A DNA stretch of 64,000 nucleotides from Microlunatus soli. Lineage in GTDB: Bacteria > Actinomycetota > Actinomycetes > Propionibacteriales > Propionibacteriaceae. Location of the stretch: contig NZ_LT629772.1 of NCBI RefSeq assembly GCF_900105385.1, forward strand, positions 4,154,001 to 4,218,000, given 5' to 3'. Both the position numbers and the translations under genes were made by a program. Of this stretch, positions 49,658-60,454 are shown piece by piece. The notes under the pieces were generated by a model. That model saw nothing but the letters and a program-made list of their open reading frames with translations, was not told the origin of the DNA and did no database searches. The stretch's first letter is position 1. Each line of letters starts with the position of its first letter.

Positions 49658-50718
49658 TGTGCCGGCCCGGCTCGGTCCGGCTGATCGGGCCGGGAGGATG
49701 GATCTGGCTGGAAGGTCAGATCGCCCTCGTACAGTCGGCGCACGATCGACTCCGCCGAGGTCCGCTCCAGAGCAAGATCAACAACGGGCAGCGCGACGGC
49801 GAGTTCCTTGATCACTTCACCGGAGTTGATCATGCGACTGTCGAAGCTGACGTCGAGACGACTGTCGGACGAGACGATCTCGGTCTCGACGCGGGCCAGT
49901 GCGGAGCGGGCCCGCTGCTCGGCGTCAGCGACGTCCTCGGCCAGCGTGACGACCACCGTCTGCTCCCAGCCGAACCGCCGGGTGACCTCGTCGAACCGTC
50001 CGTCGTAGACGATCGTGCCCTTGTCGATCATGATCATCCGGGGGCACAGTTCCTCGATGTCGCCGAGATCGTGCGAGGTCAACAACACGGTCAGGCCGCG
50101 GCCGGTCTGCATCCGGCCGACGAACTCGCGCAACCGGGCCTTCACCGCAACGTCCAGCCCGATCGTCGGCTCGTCCAGGAACAGCACCCGCGGTGAGTGG
50201 ATCAGGGCCGCCCCGAGATCGCATCGCATCCGCTGGCCCAACGAGAGTTGCCGGGCCGGCACGCCCAGCAACGGTGCAAGATCGAGGACGTCGACCAGTT
50301 CGTCCATGGTACGGCGGTAGTCGGCCGCCGGGACGGTGTAGATGTCGCCCAGCAGCCGCAGCGATTCGATCACCGGAATGTCCCACCAGAGCTGGGTCCG
50401 TTGACCGAACACGACACTGATGTTGCGGGCATTGGCCTGCCGATCGACATGCGGGCGGATGCCGCAGACGTCGATCGAACCCGCCGTCGGGACCAGGATC
50501 CCGGTCAGCAGTTTGATCGTGGTGGACTTGCCGGCGCCGTTCGGGCCGACGTAGGCGACCGACTCGCCCTCCTCGATGCTGAGATCGACGCCGTCCACCG
50601 CGGTGACCGTTTCATGCCGGGGTCGGACCAGATGTCGTACGGCGCCGGCCAGCCTCGGAGCCTTCAACGGCCGCCGGAACCTTTTGACCAACCCCTGCAC
50701 GCTGACGATCCCCGACAT
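49654..50718 (-). CDS. ABC transporter ATP-binding protein (COG4586-like)
   Basis: A 354-residue ATPase, first gene of the exporter operon. Walker A VGPNGAGKSTT, signature LSLGQRMRCDLGAALIHSP and Walker B VLFLDEPTIGLD are present; the Q-loop region VVFGQRTQLWWDIPV is characteristic of this subfamily, and the C-terminal 90 residues form its extension domain. The ATG at 50718 follows a weak ribosome site. Confidence 0.92.
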   Translation of the reverse strand: MSGIVSVQGLVKRFRRPLKAPRLAGAVRHLVRPRHETVTAVDGVDLSIEEGESVAYVGPNGAGKSTTIKLLTGILVPTAGSIDVCGIRPHVDRQANARNISVVFGQRTQLWWDIPVIESLRLLGDIYTVPAADYRRTMDELVDVLDLAPLLGVPARQLSLGQRMRCDLGAALIHSPRVLFLDEPTIGLDVAVKARLREFVGRMQTGRGLTVLLTSHDLGDIEELCPRMIMIDKGTIVYDGRFDEVTRRFGWEQTVVVTLAEDVADAEQRARSALARVETEIVSSDSRLDVSFDSRMINSGEVIKELAVALPVVDLALERTSAESIVRRLYEGDLTFQPDPSSRPDQPDRAGPAQ

Positions 50719-50870
50719 GCAGCACGAGACTAACGGCTGGTGGCACGATCCCGGCGGATTTTTACGGCGGCACAGGTGGTCGGCGGAGCCGTAGCCGTCC
50801 GGGGCGTGACCCGCGATCCGTGCGACCATCGACGGACGGACCCGAGGTCTGCGGAGGCGAGTTCGACCCG

Positions 50871-51920
50871 ATGCCAGCACCGAAGCATTCGTTGCCGACC
50901 CGAGCCCGACCGGAACCGGCAGCACGGCGGTCGTGGCCGGTGCGGATCCTGCGGTCGACGGGATTGACGGTGGCGACGCTGGCCCTGCTCCTCCTGGTCG
51001 TCACGATGATTGTTCTGGTCGTCGGTGTCGTGACCGGCCGCGACCTGTCCGACGACGAGGACGAGTTGGCCGCGTACGCCAAACGGGTCTCGACCTTCGC
51101 CTCGACGGTCGACGTCGCGCGCGACGGTACGGTCACGATCACCGAACGGCTGACCTACCACCACGGCGCCGGTGCTCACGGGGGCGCCTACCGGGTGATC
51201 CCGGCGGCCGGCGACATCTCCGGCTACGGCCGCGTCGACTTCGGGCTGCACGACGTCGAGGTGCTGGACAGCGACGGTGTCGAACCGGTGTCGGTGCAGC
51301 GTGCCGCCCGGGGAACGACGGTGACGATCGGCTCGGACGATCTGCACGGCGATCACACGTTTGTCCTGCGGTACCGCTACCACTCCCTACTGGTCCGCGG
51401 TGGCGACGGCCCACGGTTGTACTTCGATGTCGTGGGCAGCGGCTGGAAGATCCCGATCGCCGCCACCCGGATCACGATCAACGGACCGGCCGGTCCGCTG
51501 GAACCTCGCTGCTATGCCGGGGAACCGGGCAGCGACAAGATCTGCGACAAGATCACCAGCGGCGGCAGGTCGGCCATGATCACCGACGGCGTGACCCTCC
51601 CGGGAGCGGCGGTGACCGTCGATGTCGATCTTGCCGGCCTCAGCCCGGACGTCGCCCTGGCATTCCCGGTCGGTCCGGACCCGCGACCGACGACCTGGTG
51701 GGACCGGGTCAGCAACAATGCGGGCGGCTTCGGACTGTTCACCGGGCTCGGGCTGCTCTTCGGCTATCTCGCCGGCCGGTCTGCCTTCGCCCTGGTCGGC
51801 CGACCGTGGCCGTTCGGCGGCGGTTCCGGCGGTGGCGGCTTCGGCGGCGGCGCGGGCGGTGGAGGCGCCGGCGGTGGCGGTGGCGCCGGGGGCGGTGGTG
51901 GCGGTGGCGGCGGGGGCTGA
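50871..51920 (+). CDS. DUF2207-like membrane protein, short form with poly-glycine tail
   Basis: A 349-residue protein: membrane helix at about 30-55, an extracytoplasmic domain (VDVARDGTVTITERLTYHH, HGGAYRVIP, HTFVLRYRYHSLLV) resembling DUF2207, a second helix (GLFTGLGLLFGYLAGRSAFAL) and a glycine-rich tail of about 45 residues. DUF2207 proteins usually reach 550-600 residues with a second large cytoplasmic region; here that region is missing. The ATG at 50871 is preferred; an in-frame start at 50820 is possible. Function unknown. Confidence 0.75.
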   Translation: MPAPKHSLPTRARPEPAARRSWPVRILRSTGLTVATLALLLLVVTMIVLVVGVVTGRDLSDDEDELAAYAKRVSTFASTVDVARDGTVTITERLTYHHGAGAHGGAYRVIPAAGDISGYGRVDFGLHDVEVLDSDGVEPVSVQRAARGTTVTIGSDDLHGDHTFVLRYRYHSLLVRGGDGPRLYFDVVGSGWKIPIAATRITINGPAGPLEPRCYAGEPGSDKICDKITSGGRSAMITDGVTLPGAAVTVDVDLAGLSPDVALAFPVGPDPRPTTWWDRVSNNAGGFGLFTGLGLLFGYLAGRSAFALVGRPWPFGGGSGGGGFGGGAGGGGAGGGGGAGGGGGGGGGG

Positions 51921-51942
51921 CCTGCCGGTCGACTGCTCCCGA

Positions 51943-53622
51943 TCAGCCGGCGGTGGCCGCTGCTGCGGCCCGGCCGGCGACTCGGCCGGAGTAGAGACAG
52001 CCACCCAGGAACGTCCCTTCCAACGACCGGTAGCCGTGCATGCCGCCGCCCCCGAAACCGGCGATCTCACCGGCGGCGTACACCCCCGGTAGTGGTGTGC
52101 CGGCCGTGGTCAGGACGCGGCCTTCCAGATCGGTCTCCAACCCACCGAGGGTCTTGCGGGTCAGCACGTGCAGTCGGACCGCGATCAGCGGCCCGCCGGC
52201 ACCGGCGATGCCCTCACCGGGGCGCCGCGGATCCAGATAGGGGTGTGGTGTCGCGACCCGGATCAACCGGTCGCCGAGATAGCGCCGGGCGGCGACCGTG
52301 GCGACCACCTGCGGATCCTTGCCCAGGCCGGACCGGACCTGGAGATCGCGGGCCTCGAGCAGTTCGCGCAGCCCGTCCGGCGAGATCGCGTCGGGGTTGC
52401 CGTCCTCGGCTGCCAGCCGGTTCATCGCCGAGGCCAACTCGGCGACGGTGTCGGCCCGGACGAAGTCCACGCCACGGTCGAGGAAGGCCTGCACCTCCGG
52501 CGTCGGGCCGGGTTTGACCCGGGTGGAGAGTTGACGCAGGTCCTTGCCGGTCAGGTCGGCGTTCTGTTCCGACCCGGAGAGGGCGAATTCTTTGCCGATC
52601 GTCTCGTGGTCCAGCACGAACCAGGAGTAGGAATCGCCCCGCTCGGTGATCTGCCGCAATGCGCCGAGGGAGTCGAAACCGGGGAAGTAGGGTGCCGGCA
52701 GCCGCTGCCCGCGAGCGTCCAGCCACAAGGCGGACGGGCCGGCCAGGATCCGGATCCCGTGCTCGGTCCACAGCGGCGAGTGGTTGACGATGCCTTCCGG
52801 GTAGTGCCACATCCGGGTCCTGTTGATCAGCCGCCCGCCGGCCCGCTCCGTCACCCCGAGCATCGAACCGTCGACGAAGTCCGGGACGCCGATGATCATC
52901 TTCTCCGGTGGCCGGCCCCAGTCGCCGGGCCAGTTGTCCCGGACAAGATCAACATTGCCGCCGATCCCGCCGGCGGCGACGATCACCGCTGCCGCGGAGA
53001 AGGAGAAGTCGCCGGTCGGATCGGTGGTACTACGCACACCGCGTGGCGCCTCACTGGGGGTCAGGACCTGACCCTCCACCCGGACGCCGTCCGGTCCGCT
53101 GGACAGCCGGGAAACCTTGTGTCTGTTGAGGATCCGTACTCGATCGTCGGACCGGCAGCGGTCGGCGAACGGCTGCACCAGTCCGGGTCCGGTGCCCCAG
53201 GTGACGTGGAAGCGCGGGACGGTGTTGCCGTGTCCCGGCGTCTGCGAGCCACCGCGTTCGGCCCACTGCACGACCGGGAACCAGCGCACACCGAGCCCAT
53301 GCAGCCACGGTCGCAGCTCGCCGGCGGAGAAATGCACGTACGCCTCGGCCCAGCGCTGCGGCCAGTAGTCGGTGGGCGCGTCGAAGCCGGCAGATCCGAG
53401 CCAGTCGGCCAACGCCAACTCGGCCGAATCGTGGATCCGCATCCGGCGCTGCTCGGGCGTGTCGACCATGAACAGGCCGCCGAAGGACCAGTGCGCCTGC
53501 CCGCCGAGCGATTGCGCCGGCTCACCGTCCAGCAGGATCACCCGCCGTCCCGCCGCGGCCAACTCACTGCTGGCGACCAACCCGGCCAGCCCGGCACCCA
53601 CCACGACAACGTCGGCGTCCAT
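51943..53622 (-). CDS. FAD-binding dehydrogenase (fumarate reductase/ketosteroid dehydrogenase-like)
   Basis: A 559-residue flavoprotein. The N-terminal FAD Rossmann motif VVVVGAGLAGLVASSELA and GGQAHWSFGGLFMVD are present, and the C-terminal FAD segment IAGFGGGGMHGYRSLEGTFLGG matches COG3573-type dehydrogenases. Substrate unknown; steroid-like or fumarate-like compounds are possibilities. The ATG at 53622 is preferred; a second ATG three codons upstream abuts the GGGGAGA. Divergent from guaA. Confidence 0.88.
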   Translation of the reverse strand: MDADVVVVGAGLAGLVASSELAAAGRRVILLDGEPAQSLGGQAHWSFGGLFMVDTPEQRRMRIHDSAELALADWLGSAGFDAPTDYWPQRWAEAYVHFSAGELRPWLHGLGVRWFPVVQWAERGGSQTPGHGNTVPRFHVTWGTGPGLVQPFADRCRSDDRVRILNRHKVSRLSSGPDGVRVEGQVLTPSEAPRGVRSTTDPTGDFSFSAAAVIVAAGGIGGNVDLVRDNWPGDWGRPPEKMIIGVPDFVDGSMLGVTERAGGRLINRTRMWHYPEGIVNHSPLWTEHGIRILAGPSALWLDARGQRLPAPYFPGFDSLGALRQITERGDSYSWFVLDHETIGKEFALSGSEQNADLTGKDLRQLSTRVKPGPTPEVQAFLDRGVDFVRADTVAELASAMNRLAAEDGNPDAISPDGLRELLEARDLQVRSGLGKDPQVVATVAARRYLGDRLIRVATPHPYLDPRRPGEGIAGAGGPLIAVRLHVLTRKTLGGLETDLEGRVLTTAGTPLPGVYAAGEIAGFGGGGMHGYRSLEGTFLGGCLYSGRVAGRAAAAATAG

Positions 53623-53629
53623 GACCCTC

Positions 53630-53709
53630 ATTCTCCCCGAAGTTGTCCGAACGTGGTGGGGCTATCGCACAGCGACGTTGCGGCAACTGCGGGGAGAATG
53701 GGTGTGCGG
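53630..53709. promoter_or_regulatory. Large inverted repeat in the guaA / dehydrogenase divergent region
   Basis: ATTCTCCCCG (53630-53639) pairs with CGGGGAGAAT (53700-53709), and GTTG (53642-53645) with CAAC (53694-53697), separated by a 48-base loop. The arms contain TTCTCCCCGA, also present in hairpin copy 1. It spans the leader regions of both genes. Confidence 0.45.
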
Positions 53710-53772
53710 GTGGTGCACCGATAGACTCCGGGTAGCCACATCCATCGGACTGCAGAGGGCTACCGGGACACG

Positions 53773-55383
<1,611 letters not shown>

Positions 55384-55429
55384 CCGGCTGAATGGGAGGG
55401 ACCGGCGGCGCGGGAACGACCGTCGCAGG

Positions 55430-55948
55430 TCAGTCCTTGGGCGTTTCGTCCTTGGTGGTGTCGCTCGGGGCCGAATCGCTCGGGGCCGAATCGGGAGTGC
55501 TGGGCTGACTCGGGTGCTTGGCCCGGGAGAACAGGTCCTCCGGCCGCTGCTTCGGCGGCGGAGTGCTGCCGGCCGACTGCTGCTGCCACGGAGCGCCGGC
55601 GGCACCCCACACCGGATCTGCCGGTGAGCTGTTCGGCTGGGACGCCGATCCCGGTTGCCCCGACCAGCTGTAGCGGCTCGGTCCGAACTGATCGGCACCG
55701 TACGGACGCTGCTGCGGTCCGATCGAGCTCGGCGGCAACTGCTGGCTCTCCGGCAGCAACGCCATCAGGATGAAGTAGACCAGTGCCACCGGGAAGGCCG
55801 CGGTGACGGCCGCCAGCACGATCACCAGGATGCGCACCAGCGTGGCATCCATGTTGAGGTATTCGGCGAGACCACCGCAGACACCCCCGATCCAGCGATC
55901 GTTGCGGCTGCGGTGCAGCTTCTTCGGCTGCCGATAGGGGTAACTCAT
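55430..55948 (-). CDS. PspC-domain protein
   Basis: A 172-residue protein with a PspC domain (LHRSRNDRWIGGVCGGLAEYLNMDATLVRI then a membrane helix) at residues 10-65 and a Pro/Ser/Gln-rich C-terminal tail. PspC proteins sense envelope stress. The ATG at 55948 is chosen because a longer TTG start adds nothing. Divided by about 80 bases from a small membrane protein on the same strand, and part of the PspC cluster. Confidence 0.88.
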   Translation of the reverse strand: MSYPYRQPKKLHRSRNDRWIGGVCGGLAEYLNMDATLVRILVIVLAAVTAAFPVALVYFILMALLPESQQLPPSSIGPQQRPYGADQFGPSRYSWSGQPGSASQPNSSPADPVWGAAGAPWQQQSAGSTPPPKQRPEDLFSRAKHPSQPSTPDSAPSDSAPSDTTKDETPKD

Positions 55949-56027
55949 GATCAACTCACTCTCGTACGGGACAAGATCAACTTCGAAACGACCGACGTCG
56001 GCAGCACTGACGGTGTGGGCATGACGA

Positions 56028-56231
56028 TCACTGGTCGGAGCGGGAACGGGACGCGGCCAGCCCGATGATCCCGATCACCACCAGGGTCAGCGGGGCGGCG
56101 ACCTTCAGCGTCGACCACTCGACGCTGCCGCCGAGGGAGAGCCAGAGCGCGGCGAGGGCGAGCGCGGTGGTCAGCAGGCCGAGGATCAGCGACACGGCGT
56201 CCGGCCGGCGCTTGACGTCGGGGGCTTTCAT
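56028..56231 (-). CDS. Small two-helix membrane protein
   Basis: A 67-residue protein with two membrane helices (AVSLILGLLTTALALAALWL; VAAPLTLVVIGIIGLAAS) and a charged start. Its ATG overlaps the stop of the upstream PspC protein (ATGA), so it is translated with it. Function unknown; a partner of the PspC proteins is a guess. Confidence 0.75.
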   Translation of the reverse strand: MKAPDVKRRPDAVSLILGLLTTALALAALWLSLGGSVEWSTLKVAAPLTLVVIGIIGLAASRSRSDQ

Positions 56232-57592
56232 CAGCGGACCTCCAGCTGTCCCTGCCGGACCCGCAGGTCCAGCGTGATGGTCGGTTTATCGGCACTGCTG
56301 CCCGGTGCCGTCACCGCACCGGTGAGGTTGTTACCGAATCGATCGGCGCGCTCACCCGGGAGATCGACCATGCCCTCGGTCACCCGGTATTCGATTCTGG
56401 CGTTGGTGTTGTCGGGTGGCAACACCGTCAGGATGCCTTGGTCGACGGTCGCGGTGTAGCTGTAGTGCCGGTCACCGGTCCCGCGCAGCTTGCTCAGGTC
56501 CACCGTCAGCTGGCCGCGACGCTGGTGGTCCGAGGCCCTCATCGTCGCCGCGTCGGCGTAGCTCACCGTGCGAACGCCGAGGTCGGCGCCGGACAGGTTG
56601 TTGCTGTAGCGGGCGGCGACGCCGAGTGCGGTCGCCAGCGACAGCAGGACGGCCAGGAAGGCCATCCCCGGCGGCCTGCCGAAGCGGGCTCCGGCCAACA
56701 GCGTGACTCCGACCACCAGCAGCGCGGCGGCGAGATAGGTCGCGGTCGGGATGGCGATGCCGAACACCGAGGACGCGACGGCCATCGAGCTGATCGTCAG
56801 CCCGAGCACGATCAACGACACCAGCCCGAGCCGGCGAGCCGACCGCTTGCGCTGCAGCCGGCGTTCGGCGGCCAGCTTGATCGCACTCTCGTCCGGAGCC
56901 GGCTCGGTGTACAACCCGACCGGATCCGGGTGGGCCAGGAAGGCCTCGTGTCGCGGGTCGGGCGGCGGGGCGACCGGGCCGGCGGGTGTCGACGAGGTCG
57001 GGGAATAGGCGTACTGCGGTCCGGGGGCCCGGCGGCTGCGTTCGTGCTCGGCCCAGGCTCGGGCGTCCTGCTCGCGGATCTGGGTCTGCTGGAACTCCAT
57101 GATCCGCTGCTGCCAGGCCTTGGCCGCCTCGGTGAACGGCGTCGGTTCGCCGGAGAATTCGGCGAACCGCATCGGTTCGGGTCGGTCGATCGGCGCCGGC
57201 TGCTCGGAGCGCTGCGGCCGGTTGCGGTAGTAGCCGAAATACCAGACGGCAGCCATCACCACGGCTGCGGCGAAGCCGAACGGTGCGACCGAGGACAGGG
57301 CTGCGACACCGATCAGACAGGCCACCACCACGATGCCGATCCGCAGCTCGCGGGCCCAACCCCGGGTCTGCGGGATGGCATCGTCCAGCACCGAGGTCTC
57401 GCGATCCTCGGCCGGGATCATCAACCAGCCGGACAGGTACAGCACGACACCGATACCGCCACTCAGAGCGAGGATGCCGAACGCGATCCGGACCAGCACC
57501 GGATCGACGTTCCAGACCCGGGCGATGCCGCCGGCCAGGCCACTGAGCTTGCGGTCGCTGACGCTGCGGCGGACCGTCCAGATCGAACTCAT
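56231..57592 (-). CDS. PspC-domain protein with C-terminal toast_rack-like region
   Basis: A 453-residue protein. The PspC domain occupies residues 5-60 (VSDRKLSGLAGGIARVWNVDPVLVRI), followed by membrane helices, a charged middle segment, more helices and a C-terminal beta-rich region (RGQLTVDLSKLRGTGDRHYSY, ITLDLRVRQGQLEVR) like the LiaF/toast_rack class that works with envelope two-component systems. Divergent from a PspC-histidine kinase, which fits. The ATG at 57592 has GAGGAT upstream. Confidence 0.85.
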   Translation of the reverse strand: MSSIWTVRRSVSDRKLSGLAGGIARVWNVDPVLVRIAFGILALSGGIGVVLYLSGWLMIPAEDRETSVLDDAIPQTRGWARELRIGIVVVACLIGVAALSSVAPFGFAAAVVMAAVWYFGYYRNRPQRSEQPAPIDRPEPMRFAEFSGEPTPFTEAAKAWQQRIMEFQQTQIREQDARAWAEHERSRRAPGPQYAYSPTSSTPAGPVAPPPDPRHEAFLAHPDPVGLYTEPAPDESAIKLAAERRLQRKRSARRLGLVSLIVLGLTISSMAVASSVFGIAIPTATYLAAALLVVGVTLLAGARFGRPPGMAFLAVLLSLATALGVAARYSNNLSGADLGVRTVSYADAATMRASDHQRRGQLTVDLSKLRGTGDRHYSYTATVDQGILTVLPPDNTNARIEYRVTEGMVDLPGERADRFGNNLTGAVTAPGSSADKPTITLDLRVRQGQLEVR

Positions 57593-57774
57593 GGCACCAT
57601 CCTCGTCGCCCACCCGCCAGCACACCATCAGGGACGACCCCCACCCAACGCTGGAACCGCGGTGAAACCGCCCGGTTCGGCTGCTCGGGAGGCCTCCGGA
57701 TCGGCCGTTCAGGGGAGATCTGCGGGTTAGCCCTACTGCCACCGCGCCCGGAACGTGCAACCCTTGATACCAAC

Positions 57775-59268
57775 ATGACATCTCTGGGCGCCCACCGAAC
57801 ACCCGACACCGTACGGTCCGGGTCGGATCCGTTGCGCCCCGCCGACGCCACCGACAGTGCGACCGGCAGCTCGGCCGACGGTCCGGACAAACCGGAAACG
57901 CCGGCCGCCCCGGAGGCCGACAGCCCGACGACCGCCGACCGAGCGGGCGCGGACGAGGCGAACAGCGCCGGCCCGACGGTCCGGGACAAGGTGCTGCAGA
58001 CCGCCAGCCGGAAACAGGCCGAGCAGGAGGCCAAGGAACAGCGGCCGCGGGCCACCCGGGTCTCGGAGGGTGCGCTGCTGGGCGGTGTCTGTACCGGACT
58101 GGCCCGGCATCTCGGCTGGCCGGTGATGGTGCTCCGGGTGGGGTTCGTCGCCCTTGCGCTGACCCAGTTCGTCGGTGTCATCGCCTACGGCGCGCTGTGG
58201 CTGCTGATGCCGCCGGAGACAGCGGCCAAGGCGCCGGGGCTGGAGGCCGCCAGCCGGCAGGGCATGCGGGTGCAGATCAGCAAGCGGCGGCGTGCCGACT
58301 GGGGCGCCCTGCTCGCGTTGATCGTGCTCGGCGCCGGCCTGATCTGGATCGTGCAGATCTCCGGTCTGGGCATCAAACAACAGGTGTTCTGGCCGGTCGC
58401 ATTCGCCTGCGCCGGCGCCGCACTGGTCTGGCGGCAGGCGGACACGGCCCGGCAGCGGGAGTGGAAGACCGAGGCCGGCGGCCGGGTCTGGCTCGCCCCG
58501 CTGATCGCCCGCGGCGGCTGGCCGGCGGTGATCCGGGTGGTGATCGGCCTGACCCTGGTCGGCGCCGCCTTCGGCATCGTGGTCGCCCAGCAGAACCAGT
58601 TGCAGCAACTTCCCGAAGTGCTGGCGATGACCGTGTTGGCGCTGGCCGGGTTGGCGATCGTCGCCGCACCGTGGCTGCACCGTTCCCGGACCGCGCTGAA
58701 CGAGGCCCGCGCTGCCAAGGTGCGGGCCGACGCCCGGGCCGACATGGCCGCCCACCTGCACGACTCGGTGCTGCAGACGCTGGCGCTGATCCAGCGACAG
58801 TCCGACGATCCCAAGGAAGTGCAGCGGCTGGCCCGCCGCCAGGAACGTGAACTGCGGACCTGGCTCTACGGCGAGGAGGTCACCGACACCACGCTGAAGG
58901 CGGCATTGGCCACCGCGGCGGCCGAGGTCGAGGACGAACGCGGCATCCCGGTCGAATTGATCACCGTCGGCGACTGCGAGCTGACCGAACCGATGCAGGC
59001 GATGATCCGGGCCGCCCGGGAGGCAATCGTGAACGCCGCCAAACACTCCGGCGCGGACAAGATCGACGTGTTCGCCGAGGCGACCGAGGACCTGGTGGAG
59101 ATCTTCGTCCGGGACCGCGGCAGCGGTTTCGACGCCGAGACCATCGACGAGGACCGGATGGGGGTCCGCGGCAGCATCATCGGCCGGATGACCCGCCACG
59201 GGGGAACGGCCAGGATCCGTAGTGCTCCTGGCGAAGGAACCGAAGTACGACTGGAGATGCAGCGATGA
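57775..59268 (+). CDS. PspC-domain sensor histidine kinase
   Basis: A 497-residue kinase. A Pro/Asp-rich, probably disordered N-terminus of about 85 residues precedes a PspC domain (VSEGALLGGVCTGLARHLGWPVMVLRV) with membrane helices, then four further helices, HisKA_3 with phospho-acceptor His329 in HLHDSVLQT, and an ATPase domain (REAIVNAAKHSGADKIDV, RMGVRGSIIGRM). The fusion of PspC to a kinase suggests envelope-stress sensing. The response regulator gene overlaps by four bases. Start could be a few codons off. Confidence 0.9.
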   Translation: MTSLGAHRTPDTVRSGSDPLRPADATDSATGSSADGPDKPETPAAPEADSPTTADRAGADEANSAGPTVRDKVLQTASRKQAEQEAKEQRPRATRVSEGALLGGVCTGLARHLGWPVMVLRVGFVALALTQFVGVIAYGALWLLMPPETAAKAPGLEAASRQGMRVQISKRRRADWGALLALIVLGAGLIWIVQISGLGIKQQVFWPVAFACAGAALVWRQADTARQREWKTEAGGRVWLAPLIARGGWPAVIRVVIGLTLVGAAFGIVVAQQNQLQQLPEVLAMTVLALAGLAIVAAPWLHRSRTALNEARAAKVRADARADMAAHLHDSVLQTLALIQRQSDDPKEVQRLARRQERELRTWLYGEEVTDTTLKAALATAAAEVEDERGIPVELITVGDCELTEPMQAMIRAAREAIVNAAKHSGADKIDVFAEATEDLVEIFVRDRGSGFDAETIDEDRMGVRGSIIGRMTRHGGTARIRSAPGEGTEVRLEMQR

Positions 59269-59978
59269 GTGATCAGCAACAGCCGGACGGTCTCGGGACG
59301 CCCAGTGCGGAGCCGGGGCCCGAACCGGTTCCGCCGCAGGGCCCGCGGACCGTGGTGATCGTCGACGATCACGCGATGTTCCGCAGCGGTGTCCGGGCCG
59401 AGATCGGCACCCGGTGCCGGGTGCTGGGGGAGGCCGAGGACGTCGACACCGCGGTCCGGGTGATCTCCGAGACCAAGCCGGAGGTGGTGTTGCTGGACGT
59501 TCATCTGCCGGGCGGCGGCGGCACCGAGGTGTTGCGCCGGGTGCATGAGCAGGACCCGGATCAGAAGTTCCTCGCGCTGTCGGTGTCCGACGCCGCCGAG
59601 GACGTGATCGGGGTGATCCGCGGCGGTGCCCGCGGTTATGTCACCAAGTCGATCAGCGGTTCGGAACTGATCGACGCCATTCGGCGGGTCGCCGAAGGTG
59701 ACGCCGTCTTTTCGCCGCGGTTGGCCGGCTTCGTCCTCGATGCATTTTCCGGCGCGATCGACATCGCCAGCGTCGACGAGGACCTGGACCGGCTGTCGCC
59801 CAGAGAGCGGGAGGTGATGCGCCTGATTGCGCGTGGGTACGCCTACAAGGAAGTCGCCAAGGAACTGTTCATCTCGATCAAAACCGTCGAGACCCACGTG
59901 AGCAGCGTCTTACGTAAGTTGCAGCTTTCGAATCGGCATCAATTGACCCGTTGGGCCACCGATCGGCGATTGGTCTGA
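59265..59978 (+). CDS. NarL/LuxR-type response regulator
   Basis: A 237-residue regulator with a 25-residue Pro/Glu-rich start, a receiver domain (TVVIVDDHAMFRSGVRAE, D78 in VVLLDVHLPGGGG, TKSISG) and a LuxR helix-turn-helix (LSPREREVMRLIARGYAYKEV, SIKTVETHVSSVLRKLQ). It is the cognate partner of the PspC kinase by ATGA coupling, and may control the divergent PspC genes. Confidence 0.92.
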   Translation: MSDQQQPDGLGTPSAEPGPEPVPPQGPRTVVIVDDHAMFRSGVRAEIGTRCRVLGEAEDVDTAVRVISETKPEVVLLDVHLPGGGGTEVLRRVHEQDPDQKFLALSVSDAAEDVIGVIRGGARGYVTKSISGSELIDAIRRVAEGDAVFSPRLAGFVLDAFSGAIDIASVDEDLDRLSPREREVMRLIARGYAYKEVAKELFISIKTVETHVSSVLRKLQLSNRHQLTRWATDRRLV

Positions 59979-60023
59979 CCTGACGGCGATTACAGTTCAA
60001 TTGTGGGAACCACAGCTGACAAG

Positions 60024-60100
60024 GGGCGTCTGTCCCGCAAGCGTTCGGCAGTTCTGCAAGAGTTCGGCAGTTCCGTAAGAGTGAGGAAGTTTCGCAAGTA
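60024..60100 (+). repeat. Four degenerate 19-bp tandem repeats upstream of the GlsB gene
   Basis: The word G[C/T]AAG occurs at 60037, 60056, 60075 and 60094, exactly 19 bases apart. The two central units (60043-60061, 60062-60080) differ at two positions; the outer ones are more diverged. They lie in the 5' region of the following gene. Confidence 0.8.
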
Positions 60101-60158
60101 GGTTCAACCGCGACGGCTATTCCGCCGCCGCGTGTCGTCCGTACGAAAGGAACGAGGC

Positions 60159-60434
60159 ATGGGCGCGATTATCGGCACCATCATCTTCGGGGCGGTCATC
60201 GGAGTGCTGGCACGAATCGTCTTACCCGGAAAGCAGGCGTACGGCTGGATCGTGACAGTCGTTCTCGGCATCGGCGGCGCACTGATCGGCTATTGGCTCT
60301 CCAGCGTGCTCGGCGTCCGGGATACTCCCGGTATCGACTGGATTCGTTGGATCATCAGCGTTGCGGCGGCAGCCGTTCTGAGTTTCGCATTCACCGCGAT
60401 CACCAAGCGCGGCAAGGCGACGGATCGCGCCTGA
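60159..60434 (+). CDS. GlsB/YeaQ/YmgE family stress-response membrane protein
   Basis: A 91-residue protein with three membrane helices (AIIGTIIFGAVIGVLARIVLPG; WIVTVVLGIGGALIGYWLSSVLG; IISVAAAAVLSFAFTAI). The LPGKQ turn after helix one is typical of the transglycosylase-associated family. Stress inducible in other bacteria. The ATG at 60159 with GAAAGGAACGAG is clear. Confidence 0.9.
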   Translation: MGAIIGTIIFGAVIGVLARIVLPGKQAYGWIVTVVLGIGGALIGYWLSSVLGVRDTPGIDWIRWIISVAAAAVLSFAFTAITKRGKATDRA

Positions 60435-60454
60435 CCGACCCACCAACCTGCTGT

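Noticed and set aside
51836-51916. GGC/GGT-rich stretch as a triplet repeat element
   Set aside because: It is in frame and encodes the glycine tail typical of DUF2207-type proteins.
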